Shown here: one piece after another, positions 9,015-17,010 of the stretch
Layout of the letters: each line of letters begins with the position of its first letter
Numbering within the stretch: the stretch's first letter is position 1
Source of the DNA: JBCCAG01 sp050331115
GTDB lineage: Bacteria; Cyanobacteriota; Cyanobacteriia; CAKZMO01
Direction of reading: 5' to 3'
Assembly: GCA_050331115.1 (NCBI GenBank)
Contig: JBHJHD010000019.1
Location: 72,292-136,291, forward strand
Length of the DNA stretch: 64,000 nt
The notes under the pieces: model-generated
Told to the model about the DNA's origin: nothing
What the model saw: only the letters and a program-made list of their open reading frames with translations
Databases searched by the model: none
Translations under genes and position numbers: made by a program

Positions 9015-9701
9015 CTATGGACTTTTAGCCATCAGCTTCCGATAGTAGGCGATCGCCGCCCCGGGTTCCCCATCCCAAGCGACGCGACCCTGGCTGAGCA
9101 CAATAACCCGGTCAAAATCCAGCAGCAAGTCTAGATCGTGGGACACCACGACGATGGGCTGCGCTAGGCCGCGCAAGAGCTGCTGTACCCGGTTGCGGTT
9201 GCGCAGGTCCAGCAAAGTGGTAGGTTCGTCGAACACCACGTACTGGGGCCGCATCACCATTACGGCGGCGATCGCTAAAAGCTGCTTCTCCCCGCCGCTG
9301 AGGGCGTGGGCAGGCTGATGGCGCAGCGCGCCCAGTCCGTAGCGGGCTAGGGCATCGTCAACCCGCTGCCGCCGAATTGCCGGGGGCAGCTTCAAAATCT
9401 TCAGCCCAAACTCAACATCTTCCTCAACCGTAGGCAAAATAATCTGGCTATCCGGGTTTTGAAATACGAAGCCCACCTTGCGACGAATCTGGCGAATTTG
9501 CCTGCGAGTGTCCAGACCGTCGATGAGCACCTGCCCTCGATCGGGGAGCACTAGCCCGTTGAGCAGCCGGACTAACGTGCTCTTACCGGAACCGTTGCTG
9601 CCGATGACGCCGATGCGCGGCTCGCCGAGCCGAAGGTCAATGTCCTGTAGGACAGGCCGAGAGGGATCGAAGCAGTGAGAAACGCGCTGTAGCTCAATCA
9701 C
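9015..9701 (-). CDS. bioM: ECF transporter ATPase (A) component, BioM-like
   Basis: 228-residue ABC ATPase with Walker A GSNGSGKST (36-44), Q-loop FVFQNPDSQI (about 79-88), signature LSGGEKQLL, Walker B YVVFDEPT and switch His in VVSHDLDLLL. The Q-loop sequence QNPDSQI is typical of the CbiO/EcfA group. It is the first gene of the leftward operon bioM-bioN-bioY-ligase-thiolase. The single ATPase gene implies a homodimer, as in BioMNY systems. Its promoter must lie in 9702-10031, shared with the divergent ndb gene. Confidence 0.93.
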   Translation of the reverse strand: MIELQRVSHCFDPSRPVLQDIDLRLGEPRIGVIGSNGSGKSTLVRLLNGLVLPDRGQVLIDGLDTRRQIRQIRRKVGFVFQNPDSQIILPTVEEDVEFGLKILKLPPAIRRQRVDDALARYGLGALRHQPAHALSGGEKQLLAIAAVMVMRPQYVVFDEPTTLLDLRNRNRVQQLLRGLAQPIVVVSHDLDLLLDFDRVIVLSQGRVAWDGEPGAAIAYYRKLMAKSP

Positions 9702-9731
9702 CGCTCTCGATTATCACAGAGCCTGTGCATC

Positions 9732-9800
9732 GGCCCCCTTAAATCCCCCAATTCTGGAGGATTTGGACTCAGCACCCCCCAGAATTGGAGGGCAGGGGGG
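9732..9800. repeat. imperfect inverted repeat in the bioM-ndb divergent spacer
   Basis: CCCCCAATTCTGG at 9745-9757 pairs with CCAGAATTGGAGGG at 9779-9792, with a 21-nt loop and a further C-run/G-run that can extend the stem outward. The spacer 9702-10031 separates divergent genes, so this is not a terminator for either. It resembles the C/G-run palindromes scattered in cyanobacterial spacers. The remaining spacer contains a candidate -10 (TATACT, 9946-9951) for the rightward gene but no convincing -35. Confidence 0.7.
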
Positions 9801-10031
9801 CTACTGTGGATTAACCATATAAGTCTTAAATCAATGCGATGCATCGTAAAGCCACTCCGATCGCTCTGTGCCGGTTTGCCAATTTCTTGTAAATCCTAAA
9901 TTGACCTAGCGACAAAGGAGTTCATTTTTTGTAATATTGAGCAAATATACTGTAGCATCGGCTTCACTAGCGATTTACAGACCTCTCTAGAGTAAAGAAT
10001 AGTAAGCACCTTACGGTTAAGGGACGGCGGT

Positions 10032-11384
10032 ATGCATATGAAAAATTCAGCTCAGCAGGCTCACCGAGTGGTTATTGTCGGCGGTGGTTTTGGCGGGCTT
10101 TACACGGCCAAGGCGCTGAAGAACGCGCCGGTAGATGTGACCCTGATCGATCGCCGCAACTTCCACCTGTTTCAGCCGCTGCTCTACCAAGTTGCCACTG
10201 GCACCGTTTCCCCAGCCGACATTTCCTCTCCGCTGCGGGCCATCCTCAGCCACAACCGCAACACCAAGGTGCTCCTAGACGAAGTTGTCGACATCGACCC
10301 CGAACAAAAGCAAGTGCTCTGTAAGCACGAGACCGTCCCCTATGACACCCTGATTATGGCCACCGGGGTGAGCCATCACTACTTCGGCAACGACCAGTGG
10401 CAAGAGCACGCCCCTGGCCTAAAGACTGTGGAAGATGCGCTGGAAATTCGCCGCCGCATTTTCATGGCTTTTGAGGCCGCCGAGAAGGAGTCTGACCCGG
10501 CGAAGCAGGCGGAATGGCTGACGTTTGTGATTGCGGGGGGTGGCCCCACCGGCGTGGAGCTGGCCGGGGCGATCGCTGAGCTGGCCTACAACATCCTGCC
10601 CCAGGACTTCCGCCGCATCGACACCCGCAAGTCGCGCGTGGTGCTGGTGGAAGGCATGGACCGCGTACTGCCCCCCTACGACCCATCGCTCTCCGAGCGG
10701 GCGGCCGAGTCGCTGCAGGGGCTAGGCGTTAGCGTGGTCACCGATTCCCTCGTTACCGACGTGCAGCCAGACCAGGTGACGCTGAAAAAGAAAGACGGCA
10801 CCACCGAAACCATCGGCACGCGCACGGTGCTCTGGGCGGCTGGCGTCCGGGCCTCGAAGATGGGCAAGGTGCTCGCGTCTCGCACCGGCGCTGAGCTAGA
10901 CCGGGCGGGCCGCGTGATGGTGGGACCGCGCTTGCACCTAGAAAACTACGACAGCGTCTTTGTAATTGGCGATCTGGCCCATGTGTCCCACCAGGGCGAT
11001 CGCCCGCTGCCGGGGGTCGCGCCCGTAGCCATGCAGGAGGCAAATTACGTGGCGAAGCTGGTTAAGCACCGCCTAGCCGGAAAGGCCGCCCCGGAGTTTC
11101 GCTATGTGGATCGCGGTAGCCTGGCGGTGATCGGCAAGAATGCCGCTGTGGTAGACCTAGGGTTCGTCAAGTTCTCGGGCTTCCTAGCCTGGCTGATCTG
11201 GATCTTTGCCCACATCTACTACCTGATTGAGTTTGACAATAAGCTGGTGGTAATGACGCAGTGGGCCTGGAGCTACTTTACGAGTAAGAGCGGCGCTCGC
11301 CTGATTACGGGACCTGAGGCGTTTAACCTGAGGCTGCCGACCGCGAATCAGACGGTGAAGGAGCGGGAGAAGACGCCTGCTTAG
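10032..11384 (+). CDS. ndb: type II NAD(P)H:quinone oxidoreductase (NDH-2)
   Basis: 450 residues of the single-subunit, non-proton-pumping NADH dehydrogenase family. The FAD-binding motif is VVIVGGGFGGLYTAKAL near the N-terminus, the NAD(P)H-binding motif is VIAGGGPTGVELAGAIAE around residue 170, and the second FAD contact is VFVIGDLAHV followed by PGVAPVAMQEANYVAK. The C-terminal segment has a short membrane-contact helix pair (FLAWLIWIFAHIYYLIEF). It feeds electrons to the quinone pool. Two near-adjacent ATGs (10032 and 10038) are possible starts. It converges on the ccsA-like gene and could supply reduced quinone to the haem-protein locus, but that is only positional inference. Confidence 0.93.
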   Translation: MHMKNSAQQAHRVVIVGGGFGGLYTAKALKNAPVDVTLIDRRNFHLFQPLLYQVATGTVSPADISSPLRAILSHNRNTKVLLDEVVDIDPEQKQVLCKHETVPYDTLIMATGVSHHYFGNDQWQEHAPGLKTVEDALEIRRRIFMAFEAAEKESDPAKQAEWLTFVIAGGGPTGVELAGAIAELAYNILPQDFRRIDTRKSRVVLVEGMDRVLPPYDPSLSERAAESLQGLGVSVVTDSLVTDVQPDQVTLKKKDGTTETIGTRTVLWAAGVRASKMGKVLASRTGAELDRAGRVMVGPRLHLENYDSVFVIGDLAHVSHQGDRPLPGVAPVAMQEANYVAKLVKHRLAGKAAPEFRYVDRGSLAVIGKNAAVVDLGFVKFSGFLAWLIWIFAHIYYLIEFDNKLVVMTQWAWSYFTSKSGARLITGPEAFNLRLPTANQTVKEREKTPA

Positions 11385-11495
11385 CGGCTTGAGCCCTGAT
11401 CGCTTTTTGATAGCTTTTGCGGTCTAAAGCGAACCCTACGCCAAACTCTAGCTGGTACAGGTTTAGCTTGTGTGGAAAATCGCGCTACATCCCGG

Positions 11496-11560
11496 CTTTA
11501 CCCCTCTTAATCTCCCCTTGCAAGGGGGAGAAATTGTGGTTCTCCCCCTTGAGCTTTGGC
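11496..11560. repeat. C/G-run palindromic element
   Basis: TCTCCCCTTG followed by CAAGGGGGAGA (11511-11531) forms a near-perfect palindrome, and TCTCCCCCTT repeats at 11541-11550. It lies in the 276-bp convergent spacer between ndb and the ccsA-like gene. It resembles short dispersed palindromes common in cyanobacterial spacers and may also terminate transcription in both directions. Confidence 0.65.
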
Positions 11561-11660
11561 GTTAGCCTACCCGCAGGGCGTCGGGGAGCTAGAGGGATCT
11601 TGCCAGGTCGCTATACAAATGCTCTAGCTGGCGCAGGATTCCTGGCTTAAAAGGGCTTGA

Positions 11661-13448
11661 CTATTCGCCCACAGCTACCCCTTCAGCGGGGTTTGCCGCG
11701 CTGCTAGATTCGCGAAAGCTGTTCAAGCCCCCCGTGGGCCATCCTTTAAGCCAGACCCCAAACCAGTTGTAGTGACGGGCCGCTGCGATCGCCACAAACA
11801 GCAGGTCCAGGCCCACTACCCCAGCGATTACCAGCGCCGACCCCCCGGTGCCAAAGCCGTAGCTGTGCAGCCCCGTTCCCAGCACGAAGTTCACCCCATA
11901 CCAGGCCATCAGCACCGCGTTGAACGACACCACGCTAGCCACATTGATGCCAAAATCCCCCATCCAGCCCGTCAGCCGGCTGTGGAGCGGTGCCAGGTAG
12001 CACAGGAGAGCAATCAGCGCCCAGGTCTCCTTGGGGTCCCAGCCCCAAAAGCGCCCCCAAGAGAAGTGGGCCCAGATACCGCCCAGGATAATGCCCGCCG
12101 TCAGCAGCAGCACCCCCACCTGCAGCACCCGGTAGTTGAGCTGGGACAGGGTTTTGAACCGCTTTTTTTCGGTGGGGGCAAACAGGTCGTTGCCCAGGGC
12201 GACGTGGCCTAATCCCAGCGCCAGGGCAAAGCTGGCGTAGCTGAGGGCGATGGTGGGCACGTGAATGCTAAGCCAGAAGTTGTCCCGCAGTACGGGCACC
12301 AGAGGCGAAATGCTGGGGTCGAGGACGGCGGGCAGACTATCCGCCAGAATCAGGCAGACCATCGCCAGGGGAGCCGCCGCTAGCAGGTAGTAGCGGCTGC
12401 GGGAGGTGAGTTCAAACAGGAGGGCGATCGCCGCGATGCCAAAGCCCACCCACACCACCGACTCATACATGTTGGTCACCGGGGGCCGTCCGGCAATCTG
12501 CATGCGCAGGAAAAAGCCATAGCTCTGCACCCCGATACCCGCCGTAAATAGGCCGATGGCGCTCCAGTAGAGGTCCCAGGGTTTGACCCAGAGGGCTACC
12601 AGCATGACGATGAATGCTAAGCCGTATAGCCACCAGGCCTTGGCAAAGGGGTGGAAGTGGTTGAAATGGACCTCTCGCGCCAGCACCGCGTCGGCAGGAT
12701 AAATCTCAGGACTGAGCTGCTGTAGGCTCGCCTTGAGGCCGTCCGCCAGCGGCCCCACCATGGGTAAATGGGTCGACCCACCCCCATCAGACAAACCAGC
12801 TAGCAAGGCCTGCTGCATCAGGGCAAACTGGGCCATCACCGGGGCGATCGCCTCCGGTGAGTAGAGCTGCGGCGCGGTGCCCAGTCCGGCCCACTTTCCC
12901 TTACTCTCGCTGGGGTGAGGCACCACGGGCAGGCTTTTGTCTCCCACGGCCTGATACAGCAGGTTCAGCCGGCCTTCGATGGTCAGCGCCTCTCGCTCGT
13001 CGCGGCTGAGGTCTACGCCCTCGGCATCTTTCTGGTGCGCCTGCCCCACGATCGCCCCCAGCCCTCGGTTGGCCATTAGCTCTTGAAAGGTGAACTGCTT
13101 GCGTTCTAGGTCTAGGTTCGCTGCCTCTTTCAGGGGACGATAGCTGACCAGCACTACGGGCTCTTCGTTCCAGTTGCGGGTGTTGAACCACATGCCCAGG
13201 TAGGCGGTGAGGTAGTCTTCTCTCTCAACAGTTTCACCGCTGGTGTGGCGGTAGGCGGTGGAGCCGTGGATTTTGGCGATCGTTTCTTTGGCGACGGTGT
13301 CGAGGGGCTTTTTGCGCCCGTCAAGCTGCACGGCCAGGGTACGCAGGCTATCGAGTCCGTCGGGCTGGAACTGGCTGAGGGGCAGCAGTAGCAGGATACA
13401 GCCTAAACACAGGCCGACCAGGAATTTTATGATATTGATGCCTTTCAT
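11661..13448 (-). CDS. CcsA-like cytochrome c maturation (haem-handling) protein with long N-terminal extension
   Basis: 595 residues. The C-terminal ~330 residues are a CcsA/ResC haem-handling module with about eight membrane helices and the tryptophan-rich motif WGRFWGWDPKETWAL that presents haem, plus conserved histidines in SIHVPTIALSYAS and LHSRLTGW. Before it lies one N-terminal membrane helix and a ~230-residue extracytoplasmic domain (about 30-265) absent from ordinary cyanobacterial CcsA of roughly 320-350 residues. It follows the CcsB-like gene by 56 bp and both point away from a multihaem cytochrome cluster. This looks like a specialised second System II pair serving that cluster; the specialisation is inferred, the CcsA family membership is clear. 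Confidence 0.88.
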   Translation of the reverse strand: MKGINIIKFLVGLCLGCILLLLPLSQFQPDGLDSLRTLAVQLDGRKKPLDTVAKETIAKIHGSTAYRHTSGETVEREDYLTAYLGMWFNTRNWNEEPVVLVSYRPLKEAANLDLERKQFTFQELMANRGLGAIVGQAHQKDAEGVDLSRDEREALTIEGRLNLLYQAVGDKSLPVVPHPSESKGKWAGLGTAPQLYSPEAIAPVMAQFALMQQALLAGLSDGGGSTHLPMVGPLADGLKASLQQLSPEIYPADAVLAREVHFNHFHPFAKAWWLYGLAFIVMLVALWVKPWDLYWSAIGLFTAGIGVQSYGFFLRMQIAGRPPVTNMYESVVWVGFGIAAIALLFELTSRSRYYLLAAAPLAMVCLILADSLPAVLDPSISPLVPVLRDNFWLSIHVPTIALSYASFALALGLGHVALGNDLFAPTEKKRFKTLSQLNYRVLQVGVLLLTAGIILGGIWAHFSWGRFWGWDPKETWALIALLCYLAPLHSRLTGWMGDFGINVASVVSFNAVLMAWYGVNFVLGTGLHSYGFGTGGSALVIAGVVGLDLLFVAIAAARHYNWFGVWLKGWPTGGLNSFRESSSAANPAEGVAVGE

Positions 13449-13504
13449 AATTATCCAAAATTGTTATTCACGGCGGGCGGTTTACGGTTTTTCAAAATGG
13501 TTAT

Positions 13505-15346
13505 TCATGACGGGCGGGTTTGGGCGCCGACCAATTGCGGCGTCGGTTCGGCGATCGCATCTTCAACCGCATCCTCCGATGGGACTTCGGGATGGGGGGC
13601 GGGTTTGCCGCCGCGCGATCGCTTCATTACTGCCGGACCGTAAAACATGGTGCCAACCCCTACCACCACCATCAGCGATCCGATCCAGGTCAGGGCCGTC
13701 ACCCACCAGGGCTCCCGCTTCAGCTGTAGGGTCGACTGCTTTAGGTCACCGGGGTTCCAAGACGCCTGGGCCAGTTTCCAGCCGCGAAACCAGGTGGGGT
13801 GGTTCATCCACACCGAGCGTTGGGTGGCGGTGTCGGTTTTGGGGTCAAACAGGGTGATTCTGCTAGTCCACATGGCCACCGACTCGCTGCCTTCGTTGCG
13901 CTCTACGATGAAGTCGTCGAGCTTCACATAGAAGGGAAGCTGCAGCAGCTTAGGCGCAAAAGCGGCGAAGTATTCGCCTTGGGGCGTATCGAGGGCCATG
14001 GGCTCGCCCCAGGGAAGCCAAAGGGCCTTGCCAGCATTACCTTTGCCAGCATTACCTCTGCCGCCGGCTGCGATCGCCACCTGCAGCGCCGGAAAGCCTT
14101 CGTTAGCCCCGGCCCCAGCCGCAGCGGGGGTTATGGGCACGACCTGCCGCCTCACCTGGGCGTGGTCCAGGCGATTGGCTAGGGAGATTTGGAAGTCGGC
14201 CCAGCCGGGGGCAATAACGTCACCAGGACGTAGCTCGCCCGAGCTAAAGCCCTTCGATGAGAGGGCTGCGTAGAACAGCTGACTATCGGGAGCCGCTACG
14301 ACGCGGAAATAGTCTGACGCCGTGGTGTCGGGCGCGGCATAGGTCGCCTCTAAATCAATCGCATCCCCAGAGCGCACGGGAGGTAGTCCTGGCTTTGCGA
14401 ACACAAACCAGCGCTCTTGAGTCTCGTCTTGAGATACATTCACCTGCACCGCCGGGTTACGAAACGCGTTCGAAGCCGATGCTGGCTTACCCGACGTCAG
14501 GCGAAAGTCGGGCCACACCGCAACAATCTCGGCGGTGATGCCGCCCGGAAGCGACACAGACTGGCTTAATTTTTTCTCGATGTCGATGGTGCGATCGCCT
14601 AGCTGCAGCGTGCCATAGGTGGACTGGGACGAAGGCGGGCTGAGAAACTGCTTCAGCTCAACCTCGTCTGCCGCCTGCCGCAGCTCTAGGCGCGCCGGCC
14701 CAATGTCCATCTGGCCATAGCCCAGGGGAGCCAGCGCCAGCCAGCGCTCTAGGGTCTGCCCCATGCGATCGCTGCGGAGCCGCAGCTGCACCGCTAGATT
14801 CTCGGCGGCTGGACCCTTCGCGCTGTCCCCCTCGACGAAGCGCACCGTCTTAGTGGCGCGATCGCTGTAGCCCAGAAGTGAGAGTCCGGCGAACCGTGAG
14901 GGATGCACCGAGCCATCGGGCTTGACGAAAATATCGGTCTGGCGACGCGTCTGGTCTGGCGACGCCACCTCCAGCAGGTCGCCCTCCACGCGAATCTGAT
15001 TGCCGGGGCCGCTGTCGGTGCGTACTAGCAGCATGCCTTCGGTGCTGAGATGAATGACGGCGGCGGACCCCGCAATAATAATGATCAAACCCCAGTGGGT
15101 GATAGCGAAGCCCACCTTGCGGGGGCCGCGCCAGGGATAGCGGCTGAGGGTGGAAACGCCTAGGTTAACCGCCAGTAAAAACATTAGCCCGCCAAACCAG
15201 GCGCTCTTGTAAATTTCTCTTTGAACCGTGGCGGAGCCGACGTTCGACTCATAGAAAGTCGCGCCAATTAGAATGATGGCGATCGCCACAATAAGCGGAA
15301 CTGCTAGGCGAATTGAGCCTAAAAAACGAATAGCCTTGGGGGGCAT
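13505..15346 (-). CDS. CcsB/ResB-like cytochrome c maturation protein
   Basis: 613 residues with three N-terminal membrane helices (about 12-30, 48-62, 80-100; the third contains FAITHWGLIIIIAG with a conserved His), a ~450-residue extracytoplasmic domain and one final helix (about 556-576) with a short cytoplasmic tail. This is the ResB/Ccs1 topology, the partner of CcsA in apocytochrome chaperoning and haem attachment. It is longer than usual cyanobacterial Ccs1. The domain contains two GNAGK units coded by a 15-bp tandem repeat (14026-14055). It is first in a leftward two-gene operon divergent from the globin-cytochrome genes. Confidence 0.85.
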   Translation of the reverse strand: MPPKAIRFLGSIRLAVPLIVAIAIILIGATFYESNVGSATVQREIYKSAWFGGLMFLLAVNLGVSTLSRYPWRGPRKVGFAITHWGLIIIIAGSAAVIHLSTEGMLLVRTDSGPGNQIRVEGDLLEVASPDQTRRQTDIFVKPDGSVHPSRFAGLSLLGYSDRATKTVRFVEGDSAKGPAAENLAVQLRLRSDRMGQTLERWLALAPLGYGQMDIGPARLELRQAADEVELKQFLSPPSSQSTYGTLQLGDRTIDIEKKLSQSVSLPGGITAEIVAVWPDFRLTSGKPASASNAFRNPAVQVNVSQDETQERWFVFAKPGLPPVRSGDAIDLEATYAAPDTTASDYFRVVAAPDSQLFYAALSSKGFSSGELRPGDVIAPGWADFQISLANRLDHAQVRRQVVPITPAAAGAGANEGFPALQVAIAAGGRGNAGKGNAGKALWLPWGEPMALDTPQGEYFAAFAPKLLQLPFYVKLDDFIVERNEGSESVAMWTSRITLFDPKTDTATQRSVWMNHPTWFRGWKLAQASWNPGDLKQSTLQLKREPWWVTALTWIGSLMVVVGVGTMFYGPAVMKRSRGGKPAPHPEVPSEDAVEDAIAEPTPQLVGAQTRPS

Positions 15347-15937
15347 AGCGATCTCAATAGATTGAGGGTCATTTACTCACTTTTAGAGCTTTACTTGGAA
15401 ACATTTGCAGCCTTTGATACAAAATCGAAATTTAGGCATTCAGAATTCGCATCTAAAAGTACACAAATTGCATGACTTCTTTGAGCTTCTGGGTGCTCAG
15501 ATGGGTGCTCAGAAGGCGCATTCAATATTTACATCAAAGCTATGCAGTATTTGAGAATAAAAGTTGAAAAGCGTATTTGATTTTACAAAAGTACAGGAGC
15601 TATCTATCTATGGTCAGATTTGAGAAGCGCACCTTTACTATGACTTTTAAAGAGCTTAAGGATTTCCCCAACAGCTTCTGTAAGCGATTCTAGAGGCTAT
15701 TTTTGTCTTGCCTTAATTGCTGTGGGATGCGTTAGGTGTCGAATTTGACAGTTGAGGGATGGCCGTTTTTCTAAAGTCTATTCAGGCTAATCCCACGTCA
15801 GCCAAGGTGTTAATAAAGTCAGCCAAGGCATTAATAAATTTGATTATGGGTTGCGATAGGCCATGTTAAAAGGCCGCAGGCTTATGCCTTTATGCATTGA
15901 TATCTGTTGAATCTAAACGTTACTTAGGAAGGCAAAA
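15347..15937. other. divergent control region between ccsB-like gene and tandem globin
   Basis: 591 bp, clearly richer in A/T than its flanks and without a credible gene. It must drive the maturation operon leftward and the globin-cytochrome genes rightward. Visible elements are a TTGACA hexamer at 15745-15750 with only a poor -10 behind it, a tandem 21-bp repeat at 15797-15838, a 6-bp stem (AAAGGC...GCCTTT) about 15868-15890, a 12-bp direct repeat (TGGGTGCTCAGA) near 15490, and a good ribosome-binding site TAGGAAGG just before the globin ATG. I find no NtcA-type GTA-N8-TAC box. Confidence 0.6.
15797..15838 (+). promoter_or_regulatory. tandem 21-bp direct repeat, candidate operator
   Basis: Two abutting 21-bp units, 15797-15817 and 15818-15838, each beginning GTCAGCCAAGG and ending TTAATAAA, differing at two positions. 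They lie 100-141 bp upstream of the globin start. A 21-bp period equals two helical turns, which would place two protein contacts on the same DNA face. No known regulator site was recognised. Slippage-derived duplication is an alternative, given the many tandem repeats in this DNA. Confidence 0.5.
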
Positions 15938-16972
15938 ATGGTTTCAAATATCGATCAAAAAGCGGCGCTAAAGGTTGAGCTTTTAGAGCAAAGCTTTGAA
16001 AAAGTGAAGCCCCACGCCAACGACTTTGCAGCGAGCTTCTACGAGAACCTGTTTGTAGATTATCCGGCAGCTGAGCCGCTGTTTGCCGAAACGGATGTGG
16101 CAGCTCAGAGTAAAAAGCTGCTGGCATCTCTTGTGTTTGTGGTTGAGAACTTGCGTAACCCCGGTGCGCTGACGGGTGCCCTAAAGGGTTTAGGGGCTCG
16201 CCACGTGGAATACGGTGCGCTGCCCGCCCACTATCCCCTAGTCGGGAATACGCTACTCAAGACCTTCGATCAGTACTTAGGCGCTGACTGGACCCCTGAG
16301 ACCCAACAGGCCTGGACTGAAGCCTACGGCGTGATCACCGAGACCATGCTTGAAGGGGCTGATTACGCCGAAGAAGACGTGCAGCTTGCGCCGCCTCCCG
16401 CCGAGGTAGACGAAGCCACCGGGCTAAAGGTTGGCCTTTTGGAGCAGAGCTTCGAGAAGGTGAAGCCCCATGCAAATGAGTTTGCGATCAGCTTCTACGA
16501 GAATTTGTTTGCGGACTACCCGGCCGCCAAGCCGCTGTTCGCGCAAACGGACGTGACGGCACAGAGCAAAAAGCTGCTGGCGTCCCTCGTGTTTGTGGTT
16601 GAGAACTTACGTAAGCCGGGTGAGCTAACCGGCGCGCTAAAAGGGCTGGGCGCTCGCCACGTTCAGTATGGTGCCTTGCCTGAGCACTACCCTCTAGTGG
16701 GCAGCAGCTTGCTAAAGACTTTTGATCAGTACCTCAAAGGCGACTGGACCCCCGAAGTCGAGCAAGCCTGGATTGACGCCTACGGCCTGATCACTGAGGT
16801 GATGCTAGAAGGGGCCGACTACTCTCCAGAAGCGGTGCAGCTTAGCCCCGTGGCCGCACCCAGCTCTACTCCTGCTGCCCCTACTGCCGAAGCTGGCCTC
16901 AAGGCGGGCCCGCTACTGGGTGGGCTAATTGGCGGTGGCGCGGTGCTGCTTGTCATCCTGCTGCTGCTTTAG
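15938..16972 (+). CDS. tail-anchored tandem globin (two flavohaemoglobin-type globin domains)
   Basis: 344 residues: globin domain 1 (about 11-150), linker, globin domain 2 (about 163-302), Pro/Ala-rich spacer, and a C-terminal membrane helix (GLIGGGAVLLVILLLL). The two domains are identical at 116 of 140 aligned positions, offset by 152 residues, so this is a recent internal duplication. Each has Tyr at B10 (Y35, Y187), Phe at CD1 (F49, F201), Gln at E7 (Q57, Q209) and proximal His F8 in GLGARH (H89, H241), a pocket seen in NO-dioxygenating flavohaemoglobins. There is no FAD/NAD reductase domain and no signal peptide, so the domains should face the cytoplasm. A good TAGGAAGG site precedes the ATG. 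It heads a run of haem-protein genes. Confidence 0.9.
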   Translation: MVSNIDQKAALKVELLEQSFEKVKPHANDFAASFYENLFVDYPAAEPLFAETDVAAQSKKLLASLVFVVENLRNPGALTGALKGLGARHVEYGALPAHYPLVGNTLLKTFDQYLGADWTPETQQAWTEAYGVITETMLEGADYAEEDVQLAPPPAEVDEATGLKVGLLEQSFEKVKPHANEFAISFYENLFADYPAAKPLFAQTDVTAQSKKLLASLVFVVENLRKPGELTGALKGLGARHVQYGALPEHYPLVGSSLLKTFDQYLKGDWTPEVEQAWIDAYGLITEVMLEGADYSPEAVQLSPVAAPSSTPAAPTAEAGLKAGPLLGGLIGGGAVLLVILLLL

Positions 16973-17010
16973 CCTGCTGCTTAACTCCATTGGGAGGAAT
17001 GTTCTAACTT

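Noticed and set aside
9702..10031. Biotin-type regulator (BirA/BioR) site before bioM
   Set aside because: No recognisable palindrome of those types; the inverted repeat there is a C/G-run element.
11417..11650. 77-codon + strand frame
   Set aside because: It runs through a palindromic repeat element and lacks a start signal.
13258..14182. Several + strand frames of 90-200 codons
   Set aside because: They lie opposite the CcsA/CcsB-like genes, which show membrane helices and family motifs, and lack ribosome-binding sites.
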